DNA of 64,000 nucleotides from Canna indica (taxonomy: Eukaryota; Streptophyta; Magnoliopsida; Zingiberales; Cannaceae). Location of the stretch: NCBI GenBank assembly GCA_034359265.1, contig CP136891.1, positions 50,584,001 to 50,648,000 of the forward strand, in the 5' to 3' direction. The translations under genes were made by a program, and so were the position numbers. The notes below the pieces were generated by a model that had not been told where the DNA came from, ran no database searches, and saw nothing but the letters and a program-made list of their open reading frames with translations. This document shows positions 21,862 to 32,845 of the stretch, piece after piece (position 1 is the stretch's first letter; the number at the start of each line of letters is the position of its first letter).

Positions 21862-23301
21862 ACCTTTAGCAAAATTTTGGAATTTTTATTTCGCATTTTG
21901 GTCACGTTTACGAACCGTTCGGACCCTAAACGTCATGCTGCCCGATTTTAGTTTTCGAGGGTTTCTGAGTCATTTTCTTGGCTCCACGGTTTATATAATG
22001 AATCGAGGTGGAAGCCTACTGTCCATATTGATTTTGGACAGAATTTAAACTCAAAAATCTCGTGGCTTCATGGTTGAACAGTCCTGAGAACCGAAAAAAA
22101 TCAACATGTGTTGTTTGGACCGTTTTGGATGGAAATGTGATCGGATTTGCGCGATTTCGAATTCTATTTTTTTTTCCTTTCTTTTTCATATATGATGTGA
22201 TGCATGAAATGATGATTATGGATAAGCCCTATGTGCATGTGACTGTGTGTAAAATGTGGTGGTGATGATTGCTTGTAAATTTATGAAATTTCAGCATTGT
22301 AATTTTTAAATAGGGCTTGCGTACCCCTGCCTCTCCCTCTTCTTAAACCTTTCCCCAAGGGTTATTTGGGGTCTTCTTCTTTTAGTTTTGTAAAATTAGA
22401 AGTTTAGGGGCAGATTCGTGATGAGCACGCTGGCTGCCCCGTTTTGGTGCGTGCGCGAAGAGGAGGTGTTCGACGCCATGTTGATGATGGCTTGAACCCC
22501 GGGAAGGCACTGATGGAATTGGCAACCCACAAGATGGTTTTGGGCAGCCCCTTGGCGAGACGAAGCTCCTGAAAATCCCTAGGATGATGGCCTTGATTAG
22601 CCCAGTGGCTTGGGTGGAACCCTTAGAACATCCATAATCATTCTTATTTACTTTATGCTTTTATTTATTGCTTTTGTTTCAATTGTTATGAGGGACCCTC
22701 CAATAATATTGAGTCCAAATGACTAAGATATTAAGAATATTGATCATGTCCTCCATCGTTATGAGGGACAAGTGTGTCAATTGTCACAACGGGTTTATTG
22801 TGCACACACAAGGCCTTTTGTGCTAATAGAGACGTTGCACCTCATATGGCATATATCCTTTTTGTGTCTCTGCTACCGGCTTGAACATGACTTACCTTAT
22901 TTAGTTGCACTCAAGGGTGGTTGTTTTCTCACTAGGGCGTACGAACGATGGGTCTGACTCAACTAGGGCTCCTTGGTTTGTTGTGCACACACAAGGCCTT
23001 GGTTGCCCTAGAGGCAAAAACATATGGAAGTCACATAATGATATGATCTGTAAAGAGTAACCTACCCATGGACCTATTAGGGTTTGTCGTGTTACATGTG
23101 AGACCCGAGTAGGAGAAGTGGGATTCCATTTTTCCCCTAAGGAAGTCTACCAACGACGGCTTCCCACTTCCAAACCGGAGGGTATTATGGAACCGCCAAA
23201 ATTAGTGGGAGACATGATTAATTAAAAGGCCTCATTGATCATGCATGTAAAATTGTAGCTTATACTTGTTTTTTTTTTTCTTGTAGCATTTAATCGTCAC
23301 C
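21862..23301 (+). other. Copia C leader, non-coding
   Basis: A 1.4 kb leader between primer site and gag with no sustained frame. A repeated phrase 'gttatgagggac' (about 22688 and 22760) and 'gtgcacacacaaggcc' (about 22800 and 22982) show internal duplication. Confidence 0.6.
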
Positions 23302-23501
23302 ATGTCATCTACTCTGTCATTGAGTAGCATTCGTGATGCAATAAACTTACTGGAACAAACTACGTCGATTGGTTGCGAAATCTGAGGATTGTCCTCACCC
23401 AGGAGAGACTTTCCTATATTCTTGATAATCGACCTCCGCATACCCCTTCCCAAAGAGCTACCAAGGAAGTGGGGGCCACTTACAAGAAGTGACAAGATGA
23501 C

Positions 23502-25004
23502 TGTTGGCTTTAGGTTTTCAACATTAGCCTTAATCTCGGTTTTGATGGTTTTGATGATAACAAACATGAGACTAATGATTTCATTGAGAATATATTTCAG
23601 GTTCCATATCAATTAGCGTTCAATGTTCTCGATCGAAAATATCGAAAGAAATCGGAAATCAGAATTACATTGATCGTCGCGCTCGGGTTCGTTGCAGAAG
23701 TTTCTCGAAGATCGACGAGTGCACCAAAGTCGCATTGGACAGGCTCAAAGATCACATGAAAGCACTCCAAGATGACGCTCGTTGAAAGCCGAAACCCGAA
23801 GACAAAGTGCGAAAGAAAATAGGCTGAAAAATAAGTTTCAGCCTAAATTCGGTCGACCGAGCGATCGACCGAATAGGGTAAGGTATCAGGCAGTAGCCTT
23901 ATTCGGCGATCGATCGGTCGACCGAACAGTGCCTAAAATAGGCAGTGGATACTTCGGTCGACCGGTCAGTCGACCGATAGAGGCCTGAAATAGGCAGTAA
24001 GGTTGATGGTCGACCGACCTACGTATAAGCCAAAGACGCAAGATCGCGTTGGTCGACCGACGGGTCGACCGGATGGCAGATCGCAAAATTTTAATCTGGG
24101 CGGTCGACCCGTCGATCGATTGACCACAGGGAAAAAGGAAGTGATCGAATGACCGATCGACCGACCATTCGATCGGCAGCCTGCAACTGATAGAAATCTA
24201 TCCGTTGAGCTGCCGTTTCTTCACGAGGGTATAAATACACCCTCATATACTTCATTTAAACTTCTTCCTTGATTCTAACACAGTTCATTGAGTATTCAAA
24301 AGGAAGATTTAAAGCTTGTGTTTTGCTTCTCCATCGAGTTCATTCTTCAAGCGCCAGCTGCTGCCTCAACTCGTAAACTGACTCGAGCTCATCCCCTCGC
24401 CGAGTTGGAGGTTCCAAGGCTGTGAAAGGAGCTTGCAAACATTGGTTTTATTATTTAGCTCTTTTGATTGTATTTTATATGTTATTTTAACTATTTGTTT
24501 ATTTTGAGTTTGTAAGATTGGGTGTTAGGTCTTGAATTGGGTGAAGTGGTATCCTTGGTGTAGAAGGAGTAAAGCCACTTGTGTAAATGGAGTATTAATA
24601 GGATTAGTTCTAGTTGTCCCTTAGGTTGAGGTGGGAAAGTGCTCTCTGTAGGAAGGCGGGATACTTCCAGGTGTGGAAGTGCCTTCGGTTGGAGAGTGGA
24701 GACTTTCCGGTGAAAAGTCCTCATTGTAAGGGAAACTCTAATTAATCTAGTAAAACCTAGTTTGGAAATCCTAAGCGGGGTGCTTAGGTAGTGGAGTAGG
24801 CATTGGGGCCGAACCACTATAAAATCTCAGTGTTTGCATTGGTTCTTAATTTCGTGCTTAAGTGTTTTATCATTTATCTTGCTTCCGCATTCAAATTATA
24901 AATTGCCTAACTAATCTAAGAAAACGATTAAAATTGTAATTTAGGCTAATCGAATTAGTAAACACACTATTCACCCCCCCTCTAGTGTCGCCATTTCGCC
25001 CACA
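23502..25004 (+). mobile_element. Family A solo LTR in copia gag
   Basis: 1,503 bp from TGTTGGCTTTAGG to ...TTCGCCCACA, with the exact 5-bp TSD ATGAC at 23497-23501 and 25005-25009 and no internal domain. The sense orientation, the TATA box GGTATAAATACACC at about 24230 and the 'gtaggcattggggccgaacc' block match the other A LTRs. A solo LTR is the product of LTR-LTR recombination. Confidence 0.95.
23845..24185. repeat. GTCGAC/CGATCG palindrome array in A LTR, partly 52-bp tandem
   Basis: Dense short palindromes (CGGTCGACCG, TCGATCGA, CGATCG) lie 50-390 bp upstream of the LTR TATA box. Three units starting AGGCAGT at 23888, 23940 and 23992 are spaced exactly 52 bp. Comparable clusters occur in the other A LTRs (13160-13310, 14600-14690, 30020-30140, 38570-38700, 54160-54560). 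Confidence 0.75.
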
Positions 25005-25679
25005 ATGACAGCACTACTGTTTAGAGCATTATGCTCGCCTCTATGTCTGATGTGTTGCAGCGACAACACGAAAAGATGGACATTAGGGCCATCCTCTCTC
25101 ACCTCAAAGAGTTGTATGGTGAAGATGGACATTAGCCGCCTGCTACGTTTGAGCTGTCAAAGCTAGTCTTCTAGGCCAAGATGACGGTAGGGACCCCTAT
25201 TGAAACCCTTGTCCTCAAACTAATCGATTTGATCGAGAGGTTAGAGAAATTGGGCGTAAACATTGAACGGGCCAGGTCTGGACTTAATACTCCAATCCCT
25301 CTCAGGGTCATTTTCACAGATTATTATCAACTACCACATGAACAAGCTGGATGTCTCGCTTCCCGACCTCTTTAATCTGCTGAAGACTGCAGAGTCCCAC
25401 CTTCCGTAGGAAAGGGAAAAAGTCTTATTAGTGGGTAGTACCCCGAAAAAGGCGAAGAAGAGCTCTGTTAAGAACAAAGTAAAAAACAAAACTATGAAAT
25501 CTAAGAAGGAAATCTAGAAAAAGGAAAAGACTACTTCTAAAGGCATGTATTTCCATTGTGGTAAAGATGGCCACTGGAAGCACTTCTGCAAGTAGTACAT
25601 TGCAGAAGTAAGGCAAAAGAGGGCTTCTAAAGCCCCCTCTGCAGGTGCGTCTGTTATTGAAATAAATTTATCATTACAT

Positions 25680-27028
25680 AATTCTACTACATGGGTACTG
25701 AATATCTGTTGTGGTTCTCACATTTGCAACTCGTTGCAAGGGTTGAGAAAAAGTAGAATGCTGAACAAGGGCGACTACGACCTCCGAGAAGGCAATGGTG
25801 CAAGAGTTGCAGCTTTAGCCATAGGAACCTATTGTTTATGTCTGCCTTCTGGCAAGACCATTGAATTAAATAATTGTTATTACTGTTCCCTTGTTACTTG
25901 TACAAGGTTATGAAATGTCTTTAAAGGGAAATTATTGCCACATATATCATTCTGATGAGTTATATAGAACTGGATGCATTTTGAATGGTTTAATGGTCTT
26001 AGATGTAACTAATAATATTTTTCATGTTGAAACGCACAAAAGAAAAAGAGATAATTTGAACCTCACCTATCTTTGGCATTTGACACTCGATAATATTAAT
26101 GAGAATCTAATCAACAAGTTGTATAAAAATGGGTTATTTAACCCATTCAATTTTGAATCGATGCCAACTTGTAAGTACTGTCTCAAGGAAAAAATGACCA
26201 AGTCCCCCTTCACTGGACATAGTGAGAGGGTCGTTGAGTTGTTAGAGTTGGTTCACACAGATGTGTGCGGACCGATGACAACCCAAGCCAGAGGTGGGTA
26301 TTCCTATTTCATCACGTTTACAGATGTTGCATCGAGGTTTGGATATGTCTACTTGTTGAGACGTAAGTCCAATACTTTTGAAAGGTTCAAAGAGTATAGG
26401 GCTGAGGGTGAGAAACAAGTAGGGAGAAGTATTAAAACCCTTCGATATATCAGATCGAGGTGGTGAATACTTATCCACTGAGTTCTTAAGTTATCTCAAG
26501 GATAATGGGATTATCTCCGAATGGATCCCTCCTGGCACACCACAGCATAATGGAGTGTCTGAAAGGAGGAATCACACATTGCTAGATATGATGTGGTCCA
26601 TGCTTTGCTTTACTGATCTCCCGATTTCTTTTTGGGGATATGTGCTGGAAACCGCTATCTACCTTCTTAATAAGGTTCCCACAAAATCTGTCTCTAAGAG
26701 ACCATATGAGATATGGAGTGGCAATAAACCAAGTCTGAGGCATCTAAAGATTTGGGGTTGTCATGCATACGTAAAAAAGTTGGAGTCAGATAAACTTTAT
26801 GCTAAATCAACCATGTGCAGGTTTGTGGGATACCCTAAAGAGAATTTAGGGTATTACTTCTACTCGCCAACTGAACATAAGGTGTTTGTCAGTAGGCATG
26901 CCACTTTCTTAGAAAAAGAGTTTATCAAGGAAAGTGGGAGTGGAAGAAATATTGAACTTAATGAAGATCAACAACCACCGACCGAATTGCAACAACGATG
27001 GATAGTCCACAAGTTGAACCAGTCATAA
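25680..27028 (+). pseudogene. Copia C protease and integrase, frameshifted
   Basis: Protease remnant at about 25690-25790: WVLNICCGSHICN, where the catalytic Asp is Asn. The integrase starts in the frame 25891-26466. Its zinc-binding part has LWHLTLDN, where the second expected His of the HHCC motif is lost, and CKYC. The catalytic core has HTDVCGPM and FTDVASRFGY, carrying the first two acidic residues. A frameshift near 26446 moves reading to the next frame, where GVSERRNHTLLDMMWS (26555 on) supplies the catalytic Glu. The C-terminal part, with WGCHAYVKKL and GYPKENLGYYFY, ends at 27028. Integrase inserts cDNA into the host chromosome; the frameshift and protease change make this inactive. 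Confidence 0.88.
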
Positions 27029-28110
27029 AAATACTACCTCCCAATACTTTTCGTAGATCAGGAAGATTGCGTCGACAACATGAGAAATTATTCCTAGCCA
27101 TTGAAAATGTCCTGGGAGACGTTGATCCGCAATCCTATGATCAAGCAATCAAGGATGTTGATTGCAAACAATGGCAAGAAGCAATGTCCAAAATGGACTC
27201 GATGTTCACCAACCAAGTTTGGACTTTGGTTGACTTACCTAAAGGAGTTACTCCTATAGGGTGTAAGTGGATCTTTAAAAGAAAGATCGGAGCATATGAC
27301 AAGGTAGAGACCTATAAGGCCAGGCTGGTTGCAAAAGATTTCACACAAAGGCAAGGTGTTGACTATGATGAAACTTTTTCTCATGTAGCCATGCTCAAGT
27401 CCATTAGGATAATGCTATCCATTACTGCATATCATGACTACGAGATCTGGCAGATGGTTGTCAAGACTGCATTTCTCAATGGTGAACTTGAGGAAGAGGT
27501 CTATATGACCCAGCTAGAAGGATTCGTGTCCTCGGTAGGACCGGAGAAGGTATGCAAATTGCAAAGGTCCATTTATGGACTCAAGCAAGCCTCGAGGAGT
27601 TGGAACATTCGTTTGGATGAGACAATCAAAGAGTTTGGCTTTATAAAAAATGTAGATGAACTTTGTGTCTATAAAAAGATTAGGGGGAGTGCCATTGTGT
27701 TTATTGTGCTGTATGTAGATGACATATTGCTCAGGGGGAATGATGCTCCTCTGCTCCCGTCAGTGAAAGTATGGTTATCCAAAAACTTCTCCATGAAAGA
27801 CTTGGGTGAAGCATCCTATGTACTCGGCATTAAGATCTATAGGGATAGGTCTAGAAGGATGCTTGGTTTGTCCTAGTCTCGGTATACTAATACCGTGCTA
27901 AAAAAGTTTAGCATGGAAGGCAGTAAAAGAGGTTACTTGCCTATGAGTCATGCCATCACTCTTTCCAAGAAGATGTCTCCTAAGACACCTGAGGAGAGAA
28001 AAAGGATAAGCGAGATCCGTTATGCTTCGGCAGTAGGATCCATCATGTATGCAATGCTCTGTACTCGGCCTGATGTCGCTTATACCCTAGGGGTAACTAA
28101 CAGATTTTAG
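26998..28110 (+). pseudogene. Copia C reverse transcriptase
   Basis: The longest open frame, 26998-27876, covers most of the copia RT: DCKQWQEAMSKMDSM, GCKWIFKRKIGAYDKV, YKARLVAKDFTQRQGVDYDE, then IWQMVVKTAFLNGELEEEVY. The catalytic Asp usual before VKTAFLNG is Val here. The second motif, LYVDDILL, is intact. After a stop at 27876 the homology resumes at 27895-28110 (SEIRYASAVGSIMYAMLCTR). RT copies the element RNA into DNA. Loss of one catalytic Asp plus the stop argues against activity. Codon-level preservation is otherwise good, so the element is not ancient. Confidence 0.92.
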
Positions 28111-28185
28111 GCAAATCTTGGAGAGGAACATTAGAAAGCCGTAAAGAACATTCTTAAGTACTTAAGAAGGACTAAAGATATTATC

Positions 28186-28704
28186 TTGATTTATGGTGGG
28201 TCAAATTTTAAATTGGAGGGCTACACAAATTCTAGCTACCAATCGGACTCGGATGATAGTAAATTTATTTTTGGGTATGTATTTACTCTGAATGGTGGCG
28301 TAGTATGTTGGAAAAGTTCCAAGCAAGGTATTGTGGCCGACTCGGTGGCAGAAGCTGAGTACATCACTGCAAGTGATGCCGCCAAGGAAGGAATGTGGAT
28401 AATGAACTTCATCTCTGAGTTGGGTGTTGTTCCTGAGGTTGCTGGTCCAGTCCCTATTTACTGTGATAACATTGGGGCTGTTGCTCAAGCAAAGGAACCT
28501 AGATCCCACCACAAATCAAAACAAATCCTAAGGTGGTATCACCTGATCAGAGAAATCGTTGGACAAGGTGATATAAATGTCGAATGTGTCGACACGAAAG
28601 ACAATATAGCAGATCCATTCACAAAACCATTACCACAGCAGGAGTTCGATCGCCACTTTAGTTGTATGAGTATTAAATACTGCAATGATTGGCTACAAGT
28701 GTAA
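28186..28704 (+). pseudogene. Copia C RNase H
   Basis: 172-residue frame with LEGYTNSSYQSDSDD (first catalytic Asp of the usual GYTDA is Asn), VCWKSSKQ, SVAEAEYITASDAAKE (Glu kept) and IYCDNIGAVAQAKEP (Asp kept). It ends with IADPFTKPLPQQEFDRH and the usual short C-terminus. RNase H removes the RNA strand during cDNA synthesis. Follows RT after a gap with stops near 28110-28185. Confidence 0.9.
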
Positions 28705-28713
28705 GTGGGAGAT
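28701..28713 (+). other. Copia C polypurine tract
   Basis: GTAAGTGGGAGAT immediately precedes the 3' LTR start TGAAAG at 28714, the usual place and composition for plus-strand priming. Confidence 0.75.
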
Positions 28714-29007
28714 TGAAAGAAATAGTGCCCTTGAGCCAATCACATATTGATGTGTAGAGAACTATTTTTGGTTAATGAATAATATGAGACAACTTTTCAT
28801 CATATGATTCATCTATATTTTGTATATATTAGATTGTAATGAACCCCATGAACCCGGGAAATTGATTCCAAGGCCATGATGAGAACATGCCAGTGAGACA
28901 TGGAATCCAAATGTCCATGTTATAAATGTTCCTAGTCATAGGATCACCGATTAGGGGATTGATGCTGTTTTAAATTGCTATTTTCGCTCCGTTTCTTATT
29001 TCCTTCA
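28714..29007 (+). mobile_element. Copia C 3' LTR, internally deleted
   Basis: The first 245 bp match the 5' LTR start. Then, near 28958, sequence jumps to a 40-50-bp tail resembling the 5' LTR end (tgctattt...gtttcttatt). About 2 kb of LTR is missing. Confidence 0.7.
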
Positions 29008-29227
29008 CGACATGGTTGACCGTAGAGGCCAAACAAGTCGCTGCTAAGGCCGAGCGGAAAGAACTAGCCATAGAAGCCAACCCGTAGAAGGCGGCAATGA
29101 AGGCAGAACTAGAGTGAGCGGGCGCAAGGGCCCAACTGAAACAGGTCGGCGAGGAGGCCATGACGAAGTGCATAGCTGCTGAGGCCGAGTGGAAAGAAAA
29201 GGTCATAGAAGCCAATTTGGAGTAGGT
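29008..29227 (-). other. B no. 2 internal segment, coiled-coil-like repeats
   Basis: Continues directly as 39419 onward once the A element is removed. Plus-strand phrases EAEWKEKVIEANLE and AMKAELE match the remnant in B no. 1 at 9990-10150. Confidence 0.6.
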
Positions 29228-29954
29228 TGTTGGTGAAATGGCCTACACTAAAGGGGGGTGAATAATGTGTTTACTAATCTTTTCACCTAATTACTATTTT
29301 AATCATTTTTTGATTACTTAGGTAATTCACAAATCAAGCAGCAAGCAGAAGCAAAGTAAATATGCTAATTAACCAAGCACAAGTAGATGCAATGCAAACA
29401 CAGTGATTTATAGTGGTTCGGCCCTAATGCCTACTCCCCTAACTAAGTACCCCTCTTAGGATTTCAAAACTAGTTTTACTAGATTATATCATTTCCCTTA
29501 CAAACAGGACCCTTTACCCGAAGAGTCTTCGCCCACACCTGAAAGTCTTCGTCTTCTTTTCGAGAGCACTCTTCCACCTCAACCAAAAGGGACAACAATC
29601 ACTAATCCTAGTAAACTAAGTTTACACCGGTGGATTTATACCTTAACACCAAGGCAACCACCAACCATTCAAGACCAAAACTCTAAGTCTAACACAAACT
29701 CAAATACAATGAAAATAACAACAAAATACAACACTAAATGGAGCAATAAATCAAACACTAAAGTAGTTAGCCCTACAACAAGATTCCTAGCTTTCTCTAG
29801 ATGCCTTTGATGATGAAACAATGAAGGAAAGGCTCAATCAAAGAGACGATAGATCAAAGCTAGGGTTTCCACAAGAGTTGGCTCAATAAAGCTTATGATT
29901 AATCAAAAGAATGTCTCAAGAAGGTTAGAAGTGATCAATGTGAAGTAGGAATGC

Positions 29955-29980
29955 TTCTCATGGCTTGTATTTATAAGCCA
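29955..29980. promoter_or_regulatory. Palindrome overlapping the A LTR TATA box
   Basis: TCATGGCTTgtatttatAAGCCATGA is a 9-bp-arm inverted repeat with a short loop. On the minus (sense) strand the loop and arm give TTATAAATACAAG-type TATA sequence. Near-identical palindromes occur at about 13092 and 38494. Confidence 0.55.
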
Positions 29981-30984
29981 TGAAGGAGGAAGCTAGGGCA
30001 GATTTTTGCCCGTTGGCGCCGCCCGATCGATAGCCGGCTGATGGTCGATCGATCGGCTGGAAGCTTCTGCCAATTTTGAGCCTCGGCTGGTCCGTGGCCG
30101 ACTGATGGTCGGTCGATCGGTTCTCGACCGCCCATCGACCAGCACCTAGAAAGCAGCCTGGTTTTGGCTAAGTTTTATGTCCATTGTTCATTTCTGGGTT
30201 CCGTTGTTCATAACTTTAAAACATAAATGTTATATAAGGTGTCATACCTCAAATTCATTATGACCGGCCAGGATACTCCACGTACCCCGAAGCCTAACCC
30301 AACTCAAACACAACAACAATAACCTGAACAGTGGAAGAATTTTTTTTTAAAAAAAAGAATAGACATGACATCACGAACCAAACCAAACCAATACTCAATA
30401 TGAAAACACCGAACAAGTTATTAAAAAGGAGTTCAAATAAATAAACAAGACTCCCAAAATAAAAATAAAATATAGAAACAACAACCCGAGTCAACATGAC
30501 TCAACAACTCAAGAGACACTAAAACGACTCAAGTATCCTCCTCGATCACGATATGTCACGAGACCCGCTGCCCTGCCGCCACGAGCCGCGCTACCACACC
30601 TCGGTACCTCTCTGATCTAACTTAGGTGCTGAAAAACAATATAAAATGAGGGGTAAGTCCAACTAGGACTTAGTGAGTAGATCAGTCCTCAATTCACCAA
30701 ATCAGTCATCATGCATAAAAACACTAATAGCCGATATAAAATGAACAACAATGATGATAGGAAGAATCAACAATAATCATCATTTACATGAGATATAGAT
30801 ATCATGAAGCATAACCATCCACCCATATAAATAATAATCATAATGAGCATATCCAATAATCCAACAAATTATAACACTCATCAAGTGTAACCATCCATGA
30901 GTATAAATGACAACCAAAATGCACATATCCAATATCTTAACTAATATAAACCTCATGTAATTAACCAACCATCCAATCAAGCCA

Positions 30985-31505
30985 CCCGGGTCGGTCGTCA
31001 GTGTGGCGGTGCTGACGAGCTTCCCGGTCCAAGGACCCGTCGGTCCAATATCCAGGGACGCATCGGTCCAATATCTAGGGACCCGTCGGTCCAATAATCT
31101 AGAGACCCGTCGGCCTACGAGTTGGGCGCTGATCACCTCTATCTCAGTGTGCTTCTCGCTCACACCACCCGAGTCGATCGTCAGTGTGGCGGCTGATGAG
31201 CTTCCCGGTCCACAATCACAAACACATCCATGCATGTATATAATAACTAGTAATTAACAATAAATAAATATAACATTCACAAATCAACAATAATCATCCA
31301 ACATCCACACAAGCCACCCGATTCGGTCGTTAGTGTGGCAATGCTGACGAGCTTCCTAGTCCAGGGACCCATCGGTCCAATATCCAGAGACCCGTCGGTC
31401 TACGAGTCAGACGCTGATCACCTCTGTCTCAACATACCTCTCGCTCTTGCCACCTGGGTCGGTCATCAGTGTGGCGGCTGACGAGCTTCCCAGTCCACAA
31501 TCACA
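30985..31505. repeat. Large direct duplication and short tandem repeats in D
   Basis: The segment with 'gtcagtgtggcggtgctgac', 'gagcttcccggtcc' and 'cgctgatcacctct' (30985-31215) recurs at 31312-31505. Within the first copy a 23-24-bp unit containing ACCCGTCGGTCCAATA is repeated about four times. Confidence 0.7.
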
Positions 31506-32360
31506 AGCACATCCAGGAATCCACAACCAATCCACAATGTATATATATAAACATAACATAAAATAAATGCATAACACCTTCATGCCTGTAAATCGTCCTA
31601 GGGCCACCACAGCCCTTAATATTGACAAGTAAAGGGGCGCATGTCCCATATTATTCATAGCATGTGAGTAATGATAATTTAAGAGGTAATCAAAATAAAT
31701 CCTATTGCGCACAATTAAATCAAACCATGCCATTCATCTATAAAATATAAGGAAACATCATCCATATTTCCAACACGTCAAGGGAAACCTATCTTTTACT
31801 TGTCTTTAATCTATTCCTTCTTGTATTTGCCCCTAAATTAAATGTATAAGCATATAGGAGCAGTTTAATCCCTACCACCAAGTTTAAGGTTCCTAAGTAG
31901 ATGTGTACTACTCTAATGTTTGATCAATCTAAAATCATGAAAACAATGTCAAAAGGAACTTCAACAATAAAATTTATGGAGTGTAACAACAAGATAATAT
32001 TTCGACATAGGGTAATACTGATCTAGGATGTGATTCACTTTATTAACTATTAAAAATAGCAAATAAACTCATATTGGAATCATAAAACATAAATTTTCAA
32101 TACGGCACGCAAAATGAGGCGTCGACCGCCTACTATTTTTAAAATCTGGAGGTTTGATGGAGAAACGGACCTCGCCAATGAATCCAGAACGTCGATTAGG
32201 TAATAATTCATATATAACATGAATATTTTTGCAAACTTTAAGGTCTCAAAATAATTATTTAAAATAATAGAAAAAAATATCTTAATTTATTTAATAAATC
32301 ACTGTTCGAATAAATATAACGATGCTGCAATTCAAATAAATCTGCAATGAAATCTCAGCC

Positions 32361-32845
32361 TTCCATCTAGCATGACACAATCACAGCCTTACATATAACA
32401 TGATGCAATCACAGTCTTATATCTAACATGATACAATCACAGCCTCACATCTATCCTGATGCAATCTCAATCTTCCATCTATCATGATGCAATCATAGCC
32501 TTACATCTATCTTGATACAATCCCAGCCTTCCATCTATCATGATGCAAACCCAACCTTCCATCTATCATGATGCAATCACAGTCCTCTATTTAACATGAT
32601 GCAATCTCAGCCTTGCATCTAACAAGATGCAATTACAGCCCTCCATCTACATGATGCAATCACAGTCTTACATCTAACCAGATGCAATCGCAGCCTTACA
32701 TATACAATATGCACTCTAAGCCTTACATCTAACCTGATACAATCTCATCCCTCCATCAACAAAAGATCAAATCTCTGCCCTTCATCTCGACCAATTCAAT
32801 TCAGCCATTCATCTCACCCAAATCAATCGCAGCCCTCCATTTCAT
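32361..32845. repeat. 28-bp minisatellite, about 17 units, in D
   Basis: Units such as 'catctatcatgatgcaatca' plus 'cagccttc' repeat every 28 bp with scattered changes. Units at the right end are more divergent. The array is immediately followed by a GC-rich stretch near 32880. Confidence 0.88.

Larger units (their letters stand above)
23302..25640 (+). pseudogene. Copia C gag (UBN2 type), split by a solo LTR and decayed
   Basis: Gag starts at ATG 23302 (SSTLSLSSIRDAINLLEQ) and is cut at 23501 by the A solo LTR. It resumes at 25005. Readable pieces include MTVGTPIETLVLKLIDLIER at 25181 and a zinc knuckle near 25545-25590, YFHCGKDGHWKHFC, where the first Cys of CX2CX4HX4C has become Tyr. Many frameshifts and stops. 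Copia gag packages the RNA in cytoplasmic particles; this one is dead. Confidence 0.75.
19513..29007 (+). mobile_element. Ty1/copia retrotransposon C
   Basis: Order on plus: 5' LTR (19513-21839), tRNA-Met-type primer site, long leader, gag, protease, integrase, RT, RNase H, polypurine tract, truncated 3' LTR. Integrase lying before RT defines copia. The gag is split by an A solo LTR. The 5' LTR lacks its first 21 bases, and B sequence is missing on the right, so no TSD can be scored and the insertion was accompanied or followed by deletion. Confidence 0.9.

Noticed and set aside
32361..32845. Regular 28-bp repeats that could suggest a CRISPR array
   Set aside because: Units are directly adjacent with no spacers, degenerate, and lie in a plant LTR.
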